A stretch of 6,180 nucleotides of DNA from Hyphomicrobiales bacterium. Lineage in GTDB: Bacteria; Pseudomonadota; Alphaproteobacteria; Rhizobiales; Beijerinckiaceae. The translations under genes and the position numbers were made by a program. Shown here one piece after another: positions 1-5,919 of the stretch; positions within the stretch are counted from its first letter, which is position 1, and every line of letters begins with the position of its first letter. Below the pieces are notes generated by a model that did not search any database, was not told where the DNA came from, and saw only the letters and a program-made list of their open reading frames with translations. The stretch is taken from assembly GCA_028290125.1 (NCBI GenBank), contig JAQGKM010000323.1, positions 1 to 6,180 of the forward strand, given 5' to 3'.

Positions 1-102
1 CTGAAGCGCGGTCGCCTCGCGCTGACGGTCGAGAACAACAAGGTCGTCACGCTGGAATGGCAGGACGCCCCCGAAGGCGTCGCGCCCGTGGTGGCGGAGT
101 AA
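1..102 (+). CDS. C-terminal end of an unrecognised protein (5' partial)
   Basis: Frame 1 is open from the first base to a TAA at 100-102 and gives 33 residues ending in ...LEWQDAPEGVAPVVAE. The start lies outside the window. The segment looks like real coding sequence: it is high-GC with G/C-rich third positions, and it ends just before a non-coding repeat. The visible residues alternate hydrophobic and polar (LALTVENNKVVTLEW), which would suit a beta-strand pair, followed by a short acidic and Pro/Val-rich tail. I do not recognise a family from so short a piece. The gene runs towards ppx on the opposite strand, with the inverted repeat between them, so it is not part of the ppk-ppx transcription unit. 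Confidence 0.6.
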   Translation: MKRGRLALTVENNKVVTLEWQDAPEGVAPVVAE

Positions 103-121
103 GGTCGCGCGCCACCTTGCG

Positions 122-240
122 CCGTCATTGCGAGCGGAGCGAAGCAATCCAGTCCCGAGTCATCGGCGTGAGCGAGATGGTGGCGACAGCGCAGGCCCCA
201 CGCGCGGCTCTGGATTGCTTCGCTCCGCTCGCAATGACGG
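122..240. repeat. Dispersed REP/MITE-like inverted repeat (31-bp perfect arms)
   Basis: Arm 122-152 is the exact reverse complement of arm 210-240 (31 of 31 bases), with a 57-nt loop at 153-209. The arm core contains CATTGCGAGCGGAGCGAAGC. Repeats with this core are scattered through many proteobacterial genomes and are known for producing false proteins reading HCERSEAIQ in one arm and LDCFAPLAMT in the other; both strings appear here when the plus strand is translated. The pairing ends abruptly at both arm boundaries, and I see no target-site duplication. It lies between two convergent genes, so RNA from either side could fold into a long hairpin that ends transcription or protects a 3' end. 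Neither side has a T-tract, so it is not a canonical intrinsic terminator. Confidence 0.9.
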
Positions 241-261
241 GACTGAGGTTGCTGACCGCCC

Positions 262-1785
262 CTACCTCACCTTGATCGAAAAATCCCGGCCGATCAGCCG
301 CGCGAGCTGTTTCATGCGGCCGTTCACGCGCTCATTGGCGACGTCGGCGAGATCTTCCGGGATCGTCAGGACGAGTTTTTCCTTCACCACCGCCAGCGGG
401 GCGCGTGGCAGGATGCCCGGCATGGCGGCCGTGATCACATAAGCCACGCGGAGCGTCGCGCCCAGCACATGGGCGCGGTCGAGCATGCGGGCCGACGCCA
501 GCGTGCGCAGCTGCGGGCCGACGTCTTCATCCGGCCCGAGATGCCGGTAGGACGCCGCCAGCGCCAGATAGGCGCGGCCCGGATGGTCGATGCCCGTGAA
601 CGCCGCGTTGGCGATGATGTTGAGCGATTGCTCGCCGCGATAATCGGGATGCGCGCGCCAGCCGATGTCGGTCAGCAGGCAGGCCGCATGGCGCAGGCGC
701 TTCTCGTCTTCCGTCTCGTCGAGTTGGGTCGAGCGCAGGAAGGCGCCGGTCCATTCACACAGCTCCTCGCCGTGCTGGGGCGCCCGCGAGCGCAGGATGT
801 TGAGTTCGCGCGCCGCCGCGATCAACGGGTCCTGCTTGCGGGTGGCGGCGTCGAGCCGCTCGAACAGGAGCCCCTCGCGCACACCATTGGCCGAGACGAC
901 GATCTCCTTCGGCTTGGCGACGCGGATGATTTCTTCCAGAACCACGGCGCCGTAGGCGAGCAGCGGGCGGCGGCCCGACGGCACCGCGCCGATAGAGACC
1001 AGCGAATCCGCATTCACGCGCTCGACCAGCGCCGCGAAGTCGGCCGCGTCGCGCGCCGGAATGACATAGTTGTGCATGACGTTCAGCGGGTAATTCCGCT
1101 GGCGCATATGCAGGCGCGCCAGCGCACGCCAGGTGCCGCCAATGGCGTAGAAGGTGCGACCCGCGAGCTTTTTCAGGGGCTTGGCGTCCGCCAGCATGTC
1201 GCGCGCGATCTTCTGCGCGCGTTTCGGCGAGCGATCGGACATGTCCATCAGCGCCAGCCCGCCGAGCTGCAGCGTGATTCCGAGCCCGAGCTTGTCGCCC
1301 TTCACTTCGTTGAGCTCCAGCGATCCGCCGCCGAGATCGCCGGCGACGCCATCGGGCTTCCAGAATCCGGAGACGACGCCGAGCGCCGACAGTTCCGCCT
1401 CGCGGCGGCCGGGCAGCAGGTCGATGGGCGCCCGCAGAGCCTCGCTGGCTGCGGCCAGGAATTCCGGTCCGTTGACGGCGTCGCGCGCAGCCGCGGTCGC
1501 CATCACGGAGATGTCGAAGATTTCCATCGCGTCGCAGAGGACGCGGTAGCGGCGCAGCGCGGCAAGCGCGCGGTCGACGCCGTCCTGCGGCAGCCGACCG
1601 GTCGTGGCCACGCCCCGTCCGAGCCCGCACAGGACCTTGTCGTTGAAGATCGGGGTCGGCGACCGCGACAGCCCTTCATAGGCGACGAGACGGACGGAAT
1701 TGGAGCCGATATCGACGATAGCGACCGGAGCCAGACCGCCGAGGCGGCCGGGCGCGTCTTTCTTGGCGAGAAACATGCGGTTCAA
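262..1785 (-). CDS. ppx: Exopolyphosphatase (Ppx/GppA family)
   Basis: The 507-residue protein belongs to the Ppx/GppA phosphatases of the actin/Hsp70 ATPase superfold. These release orthophosphate from polyphosphate ends or hydrolyse pppGpp, in the cytoplasm. The phosphate-1 loop is at about residues 22-36 (AIVDIGSNSVRLVAY). The TAAARDA segment is at 97-103. GRREAEL at 126-132 carries E129, which should align with the family's catalytic Glu. The phosphate-2 loop GDLGGGSLEL is at 149-158, and YAIGGTWRALARL is at 213-225. Residues from about 320 form the helical C-terminal domain, with an HD-like stretch (HAACLLTDIGW, 366-376). The length fits the two-domain form. The start is TTG at 1785, overlapping the ppk stop as TTGA, with GGAG five bases upstream; an ATG at 1776 is possible but lies 14 bases from that GGAG. 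Pairing with ppk favours Ppx over GppA, although sequence alone cannot exclude pppGpp activity. Confidence 0.93.
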   Translation of the reverse strand: MNRMFLAKKDAPGRLGGLAPVAIVDIGSNSVRLVAYEGLSRSPTPIFNDKVLCGLGRGVATTGRLPQDGVDRALAALRRYRVLCDAMEIFDISVMATAAARDAVNGPEFLAAASEALRAPIDLLPGRREAELSALGVVSGFWKPDGVAGDLGGGSLELNEVKGDKLGLGITLQLGGLALMDMSDRSPKRAQKIARDMLADAKPLKKLAGRTFYAIGGTWRALARLHMRQRNYPLNVMHNYVIPARDAADFAALVERVNADSLVSIGAVPSGRRPLLAYGAVVLEEIIRVAKPKEIVVSANGVREGLLFERLDAATRKQDPLIAAARELNILRSRAPQHGEELCEWTGAFLRSTQLDETEDEKRLRHAACLLTDIGWRAHPDYRGEQSLNIIANAAFTGIDHPGRAYLALAASYRHLGPDEDVGPQLRTLASARMLDRAHVLGATLRVAYVITAAMPGILPRAPLAVVKEKLVLTIPEDLADVANERVNGRMKQLARLIGRDFSIKVR

Positions 1786-3989
1786 CGGTTCTCCAGACGC
1801 TTGAACAGCGTCTTCGGGCTCGACTCCTTCAACGACTTGCCCCGGCCCGACAGGCTGGGATTGGTCATGAAGTAGGAATGGGCGTTGAAGTTTTCCTCGC
1901 CCTTGGCGGGGACTATGCGCTGGCTCGAACCATCGGGCAAGACCCGGTAGGACTGCTCGTTGTCGATCAGATTAGCGACCATGATTTGGTCGAGAACCTG
2001 CTCGTGCACCGTCGGGTTGAGGATCGGCAGCATGACCTCGACGCGCCGGTCGAGATTGCGCTGCATCAGGTCGGCCGACGAAATGTAGACATGCGCCTTG
2101 GCGTGCGGGAGCCCGTGCCCGCCGCCGAACGCATAGACCCGCGCGTGTTCGAGGAAGCGGCCGACGATCGATTTGACGCGGATATTTTCCGACAGGCCGA
2201 CGACGCCTGGACGCAGGCAGCAGATGCCGCGAATGATGAGATCGATGCTGACGCCCGCCTGACTCGCGGCATAGAGCGCATCGATGATTTCGGGATCCAC
2301 GAGCGCATTGCACTTCGACCAGATCGCCGCCGGCTTGCCGGCCTTGGCGAACGCGATCTCTTCTTCGATATGCGCGATGAAGCGCTTCTTCAGCGTGAGC
2401 GGCGACACCGCCATGCGCTCGAGGCCCGCAGGCTCGGCGTAGCCGGTGATGTAGTTGAAGATGCGCGAGACGTCGCGGCCGATCACCGGATCGGCGGTGA
2501 ACACCGAGATGTCGGTGTAAACGCGCGCGGTCTGCGGGTGATAATTGCCGGTGCCGACATGGCAGTAGGTGACGAGCGAGCCGCCCTCGCGACGCACCAC
2601 GAGAGAAAGCTTCGCATGCGTCTTGAGCTCGATGAAGCCGAACACGACCTGCGCGCCCGCACGCTCGAGATCGCGCGCCCAGCGGATGTTGGCTTCCTCG
2701 TCGAAGCGCGCCTTCAGCTCGATGAGCGCCGTGACGGACTTGCCCGCCTCCGCCGCCTCGATCAGCGCGCGCACGATCGGGCTGTCCGATGACGTGCGAT
2801 ACAACGTCTGCTTGATCGCCACGACATTGGGGTCGCGCGCCGCCTGGTTGAGGAACTGCACGACGACGTCGAACGACTCGTAGGGATGATGGACCGCGAG
2901 GTCCTTCTGCTTGATCGCGGCAAAACAATCGCCGCCATTGTCGCGCACGCGCTCCGGAAAGCGTGGATTGTAGGGCTTGAACTTCAACTCGGGACGGTCG
3001 AGCCCGACAATCTCCGCAAGTTCGTTCAACGCCAGCATGCCGTCGTGAATGAAGATTTCGTCCGAGCCGGTCTCGAGTTGGTTGGCGACGAATTGCGACA
3101 GCGAGCCCGGCATGTGCGCATCGAACTCGACGCGGATGACGCGGCCGCGGCGACGGCGCTTCAGCGCGCTCTCGAACACGCGCACGAGGTCTTCGGCCTC
3201 TTCCTCGACTTCAAGATCGCTGTCGCGGATGACGCGGAACACGCCCTGCCCCTTCACCGCATAGCCCGGGAAGAGACGCTTGGTCTGCATGACGATCAGC
3301 GTTTCGAGCGCGACGAAGCGGGCCGCGCCCGGCTTCAGATGCTCGGGCAGACGCACGAAGCGATCGACCTTGGTGGGCAGACGCACGAGCGCGTTGAGGC
3401 GGCGCCCGTCGATGGCGCGCACGAGTTCGAAGGCGACGCTGAAGCCGAGGTTCGGGATGAACGGAAACGGATGCGCCGGATCCACCGCCAGCGGCGTCAG
3501 GATCGGAAAGATGTGCATCAGGAAATGATCGTCGAGCCAGGCGAATTCGGCTTCCGTCAGATCCGAGCGATCGACGATTTCGATGCCGGTGGCGCGCAGC
3601 TCTTCGCGCAATTCGTGGAAGCGAACCTGCTGTTCGCCCGACAGGCGCATCGCCTGCTCGCGCACGCGCAACAACTGCTCTGTCGGCGTCATGCCGTCCT
3701 CGGACAGCACGTTGACGCCCTCTCGCACCTGGCCCCGCAGGCCGGCGACGCGCACCATGAAGAATTCGTCGAGGTTGTTGGCCGAGATCGACAGGAACCG
3801 AAGCTGCTCGAGCAGCGGGTGATTGCGGTTCGAGGCCTCCAGAAGAACGCGGCGGTTGAACTCGAGCCAGGACAATTCGCGGTTCACGAACCTGTCAGCC
3901 AGAGCCAGACCCTGCGGCGTGACGGCCGGTGCGGCCGTCCCCTTGGCGGGCTCGACCACATTGGTCGCCTCGATTGCCTCTCTCGTCAC
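1782..3989 (-). CDS. ppk: Polyphosphate kinase 1
   Basis: PPK1 reversibly transfers the ATP gamma-phosphate onto growing inorganic polyphosphate through a phosphohistidine intermediate. From the chosen start it has 735 residues, near the usual size (about 690-740). The N domain begins with FVNRELSW (34-41) and NNLDEFFMVR (71-80). A head domain follows, with a basic run (KRRRRGR, 277-283), then two phospholipase-D-like catalytic domains. KTHAK (456-460) carries H458, HVGTGN (477-482) carries H477, and FLEH (612-615) carries H615. The spacings H458-H477 (19) and H458-H615 (157) equal those of E. coli H435, H454 and H592, so the autophosphorylated His and acid/base His are intact. The tail FMTNPSLSGRG (707-717) is typical of alphaproteobacterial versions. 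I chose GTG at 3989 because GGGAG lies eight bases upstream; GTG at 3998 (738 residues, same frame) is the alternative. The stop overlaps the ppx start, so synthesis and breakdown of polyphosphate are probably coupled in translation. A putative Pho box lies upstream. Confidence 0.96.
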   Translation of the reverse strand: MTREAIEATNVVEPAKGTAAPAVTPQGLALADRFVNRELSWLEFNRRVLLEASNRNHPLLEQLRFLSISANNLDEFFMVRVAGLRGQVREGVNVLSEDGMTPTEQLLRVREQAMRLSGEQQVRFHELREELRATGIEIVDRSDLTEAEFAWLDDHFLMHIFPILTPLAVDPAHPFPFIPNLGFSVAFELVRAIDGRRLNALVRLPTKVDRFVRLPEHLKPGAARFVALETLIVMQTKRLFPGYAVKGQGVFRVIRDSDLEVEEEAEDLVRVFESALKRRRRGRVIRVEFDAHMPGSLSQFVANQLETGSDEIFIHDGMLALNELAEIVGLDRPELKFKPYNPRFPERVRDNGGDCFAAIKQKDLAVHHPYESFDVVVQFLNQAARDPNVVAIKQTLYRTSSDSPIVRALIEAAEAGKSVTALIELKARFDEEANIRWARDLERAGAQVVFGFIELKTHAKLSLVVRREGGSLVTYCHVGTGNYHPQTARVYTDISVFTADPVIGRDVSRIFNYITGYAEPAGLERMAVSPLTLKKRFIAHIEEEIAFAKAGKPAAIWSKCNALVDPEIIDALYAASQAGVSIDLIIRGICCLRPGVVGLSENIRVKSIVGRFLEHARVYAFGGGHGLPHAKAHVYISSADLMQRNLDRRVEVMLPILNPTVHEQVLDQIMVANLIDNEQSYRVLPDGSSQRIVPAKGEENFNAHSYFMTNPSLSGRGKSLKESSPKTLFKRLENR
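1791..1794 (-). promoter_or_regulatory. Shine-Dalgarno site of ppx that favours the TTG start
   Basis: On the minus strand GGAG lies in the last codons of ppk, five bases before the TTG at 1785 and 14 bases before the ATG at 1776. The normal spacing supports the TTG, which itself overlaps the ppk stop. Ribosomes finishing ppk would be placed directly on this start. Confidence 0.6.
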
Positions 3990-3997
3990 GTCTCGCA

Positions 3998-4002
3998 CTC
4001 CC
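3998..4002 (-). promoter_or_regulatory. Shine-Dalgarno site of ppk that favours the second GTG
   Basis: Two in-frame GTG codons lie nine bases apart (3998 and 3989). The minus-strand GGGAG overlaps the first base of the upstream GTG, so it cannot serve that codon. It lies eight bases before the GTG at 3989, a normal spacing. A weaker AAGGG lies about 13 bases before the upstream GTG. Confidence 0.6.
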
Positions 4003-4084
4003 GGGCCAATACCCTTCCAAAGGTCAAGTCATCCTGTGACAACAGCATGACATGCGGGAGTTAACAGAGGCCAGCCCCGGAGGT
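3999..4084 (-). other. hdaA-ppk intergenic spacer
   Basis: This 86-nt gap is the longest break in the minus-strand block, and the other gene junctions there are overlaps or 15 nt. It holds the putative Pho box at 4036-4053 and, at its left edge, the ppk ribosome binding site. I looked for a terminator after hdaA and saw no stable GC hairpin followed by T residues, so read-through from hdaA into ppk is likely. TTGACC on the minus strand (4027-4022) resembles a -35 box but has no matching -10 element. Confidence 0.5.
4036..4053 (-). promoter_or_regulatory. Putative Pho box (PhoB binding site) upstream of ppk
   Basis: Read on the minus strand, the 18-mer is ATGTCAT-GCTG-TTGTCAC. The Pho box consensus is two 7-mers, CTGTCAT and CTGTCAT/C, separated by four bases. 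The match is 12 of 14 informative bases, with both TGTCA cores intact and exactly 11 bp apart. It lies in the only real spacer of the minus-strand block, on the strand facing ppk, with 46 bases between it and the GTG at 3989. ppk genes in several bacteria belong to the Pho regulon. No convincing -10 element is visible at the distance expected for a PhoB-activated promoter, so the site is inferred from repeat structure and position. Confidence 0.55.
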
Positions 4085-4780
4085 TCACGGAGCCGTGGGC
4101 GCTTCTCCATCGAGGCGGCGCAGCACGTCTGCGGCGATGGGCCGGGTGATCGGCCTATTTTGCGCCAGCGCCTCGCGGTCCAGCGCCTCGACGATGATCC
4201 GCGCGGCGTCGAGCGACCGTTCGATGCGGACGGCCAGATATTCCACGACCGACGTGTCGACCACGAGCTGGCGGTCGACGAAAAGCTTCACCAGCACAGC
4301 CCGCACCAAAGCGTCGTCGGGCTCGCCGATCTCGACCGCCGGCGCGAGACGCAGCCGCGAGAGCAGATCGCGCGTCGCCAGGCCCCACGAGTCAGGCCAT
4401 TGCCGCGCCGTGACGACAAGGAAGGTCCCGGCCTCGCGCACCAGGTTGAGCAGGTGAAACATCTCGTGCTCCACCCGCTTCGTGCTATCGGCCTCCTCGA
4501 GCAGGATGGCCGGAGCCTTCGCGAGCGCCGGGAGATCGGCCATCGGCAGCGCGGTCGCGTTGAGCACGCGGGCGCCGGTGCGGGCCGCCCAGATCGCCCC
4601 GAGGTGGCTCTTGCCCGCGCCCGTGGGACCGAGCAGCAACAGCACGCGGTCGGGCCAGTTCGGCCAGCTCTCGAATGTGCTCCAGGCGTGCGCGTTGGAC
4701 GGCGAAACGAGAAAGTCCTCGCGTCCGTAACGCGGTTCGACCGGCAGATCGAGCGTCAGCTGACGCGGGGAAGGCTTCAC
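4085..4780 (-). CDS. hdaA: HdaA, DnaA-related regulator of replication initiation
   Basis: This 231-residue protein matches the DnaA AAA+ core but lacks DnaA's N-terminal domains and DNA-binding domain IV, as expected for Hda/HdaA. Hda-type proteins bind the DNA-loaded beta sliding clamp and stimulate ATP hydrolysis by DnaA, preventing re-initiation (RIDA). QLTLDLP at 7-13 fits the short clamp-binding motif at the N-terminus of Hda proteins. Walker A is GPTGAGKS (51-58). The Walker B region is AILLEEAD (91-98), with Glu where Asp is usual. VVTAR (122-126) fits sensor 1. DLLSRLR (138-144) carries the putative arginine finger R142, and R188 in ERSLDAAR fits sensor 2. The start is GTG at 4780, overlapping the upstream gene's TGA as GTGA, with GAAGGTGAG at 4794-4786 as ribosome binding site. 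It follows the AI-2E family gene and precedes ppk, an order I recall from other alphaproteobacteria including Caulobacter. A truncated DnaA is unlikely given the clamp motif and length. Confidence 0.9.
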   Translation of the reverse strand: MKPSPRQLTLDLPVEPRYGREDFLVSPSNAHAWSTFESWPNWPDRVLLLLGPTGAGKSHLGAIWAARTGARVLNATALPMADLPALAKAPAILLEEADSTKRVEHEMFHLLNLVREAGTFLVVTARQWPDSWGLATRDLLSRLRLAPAVEIGEPDDALVRAVLVKLFVDRQLVVDTSVVEYLAVRIERSLDAARIIVEALDREALAQNRPITRPIAADVLRRLDGEAPTAP

Positions 4781-5904
4781 AGAGTCTCACCTTCGGCAAA
4801 GGAATTGCGCCCCTTGCGGCCGAGATAGAGCGGGCTCGCCAGATAATTGCGCAAGGCGAAACGGATCAACACCCCGACGGCGGCGGAAATGGGGACGGCG
4901 AGCAGCAGGCCCGTGAAGCCGAACAGCGACCCGAAGGCGAGCAGCGCCAGCATCAGCCAGACCGGATGCAGGCCGACGGATTCGCCGACCAGTTTCGGCG
5001 TGAGGATGTTGCCCTCCAGAAACTGACCCGTGATGATCACCGCCAGCACGAAGAACAGCAGCGTCAGGTCCGGCCATCCCTGCACCAGCGCGACGCCGAC
5101 CGACAACACGAGGCAGACCAGCGACCCGACATAGGGAATGAAGCTGAGCGCCCCCGAGACCATGCCGATCAGCAGCCCGTAGTTCAGCCCGACGAGTGAC
5201 AGGCCGATGCCATACCAGGAGGCGAGAAACAGGCAGACGAGAGACTGTCCGCGCAAGAAGCCCGACAGCGCGGCGTCGATCTGGCGCGCAAGGTCGCGCA
5301 CCGTCTCGCGCTGGTCGAGCGGCACCCAGCTGTCGACCTTGGCGACCATCTTGTCCCAATCGAGCAGGATGTAGAAGGCGACCACGGGCGTGATCACCAG
5401 CAGCGACACCAGCCCGATCAAAGCGCGCCCGCCCGACCACAGGCTCTTGAGCATGCTCACTGCATATTTAGAAGCCTCGCCGGTGAAGTCGCCGACCGAG
5501 CCCTGCAGGCCGCTGGCGGAACTGTCGAACTCCACGCCGAGTCGGCGCGCCAGCGGCGCGACGTAGCGCGACAGCAATCCGGAGCCCTGCTCCGAGATCA
5601 GGTCGCGCAAGCGCGCGGCGATGCCGGGCAGCGCCTCGATGAAGCTCGCGATCTGGTGGCCGAGCGCCGGCGCCAGCACGGCTGTCAGCAGCGCGATCAG
5701 CAAGACGAATCCGATCAGGATGATGAGCGTCGCCCCCAGCCGGCTGAGGCCGGCCTTCTGCAGCCGGTCGGCGACCGGATCGAGCAGATAGGCGATGGCG
5801 AGCGCCGCCGCGAACGGCATTAGCACGTCGGCCAGCAGCCAGAGAATGAGCACCAGCAGGACGAGCCCGCCGAGCCAGAATCCGAGTTTCGCCTCGATCC
5901 GCAT
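4777..5904 (-). CDS. AI-2E family transporter (PerM-type inner-membrane protein)
   Basis: The 375-residue polytopic membrane protein belongs to the AI-2E/PerM (UPF0118) family. Members have been linked to autoinducer-2 export or to Na+/H+ antiport, but most, including this one, have no assigned substrate. Hydrophobic segments lie at about 9-29, 31-47, 58-80, 160-183, 220-258 (probably two), 262-296 (probably two) and 312-350 (two). A soluble, partly amphipathic region lies at about 83-155. Family hallmarks are FIPYVGS (255-261), the stretch from about 298 (GNILTPKLVGESVGLHPVW), and a final helix pair with LLLAVPISA (333-341). The length is normal. The ATG at 5904 is preceded by GAGGA at 5919-5915, directly after the stop of the upstream gene, so it is probably co-translated with it. 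Its own stop overlaps the hdaA start. Position next to hdaA looks like conserved gene order and does not show a role in replication control. Confidence 0.9.
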   Translation of the reverse strand: MRIEAKLGFWLGGLVLLVLILWLLADVLMPFAAALAIAYLLDPVADRLQKAGLSRLGATLIILIGFVLLIALLTAVLAPALGHQIASFIEALPGIAARLRDLISEQGSGLLSRYVAPLARRLGVEFDSSASGLQGSVGDFTGEASKYAVSMLKSLWSGGRALIGLVSLLVITPVVAFYILLDWDKMVAKVDSWVPLDQRETVRDLARQIDAALSGFLRGQSLVCLFLASWYGIGLSLVGLNYGLLIGMVSGALSFIPYVGSLVCLVLSVGVALVQGWPDLTLLFFVLAVIITGQFLEGNILTPKLVGESVGLHPVWLMLALLAFGSLFGFTGLLLAVPISAAVGVLIRFALRNYLASPLYLGRKGRNSFAEGETL

Positions 5905-5914
5905 TAAAAACTCG

Positions 5915-5919
5915 TCCTC
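5915..5919 (-). promoter_or_regulatory. Ribosome binding site of the AI-2E family gene, abutting the upstream stop
   Basis: On the minus strand GAGGA follows the TGA of the phosphatidyltransferase directly and lies ten bases before the ATG at 5904. With the stop codon touching the ribosome binding site, the terminating ribosome would cover it, which suggests translational coupling between the two membrane-protein genes. Confidence 0.55.

Noticed and set aside
122..240. Canonical intrinsic terminator at the long inverted repeat
   Set aside because: No T-run follows either arm on either strand and the loop is 57 nt, much longer than in typical intrinsic terminators. It is annotated as a repeat, with termination left as a possibility.
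469..1875. 468-codon plus-strand open frame opposite ppx
   Set aside because: It lies antisense to a gene with clear Ppx motifs. Its translation is rich in Arg, Gln, Ala and Asp with no recognisable domain, as is usual for the antisense of high-GC coding sequence.
4022..4027. Minus-strand TTGACC as a sigma-70-type -35 element for ppk
   Set aside because: No acceptable -10 hexamer occurs at 16-18 bases downstream; the nearest TATT-containing stretch is too close.
4045..4055. Short palindrome GCATGACATGC as a repressor operator
   Set aside because: The palindrome is only five bases per arm and overlaps the Pho-box-like direct repeat, which explains most of it. No regulator in the window would use it.
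2886..4064. 392-codon plus-strand open frame opposite ppk
   Set aside because: It is the antisense shadow of the conserved PPK1 N and head domains. Composition is biased (Arg, His, Gln, Glu-rich) and no domain is visible. The frames at 1878-2792 and 4052-4828 were rejected for the same reason.
4085..4780. hdaA as a degraded or truncated dnaA
   Set aside because: The frame is intact, has an N-terminal clamp-binding motif absent from DnaA and all AAA+ motifs, and has the standard length for Hda-type proteins.
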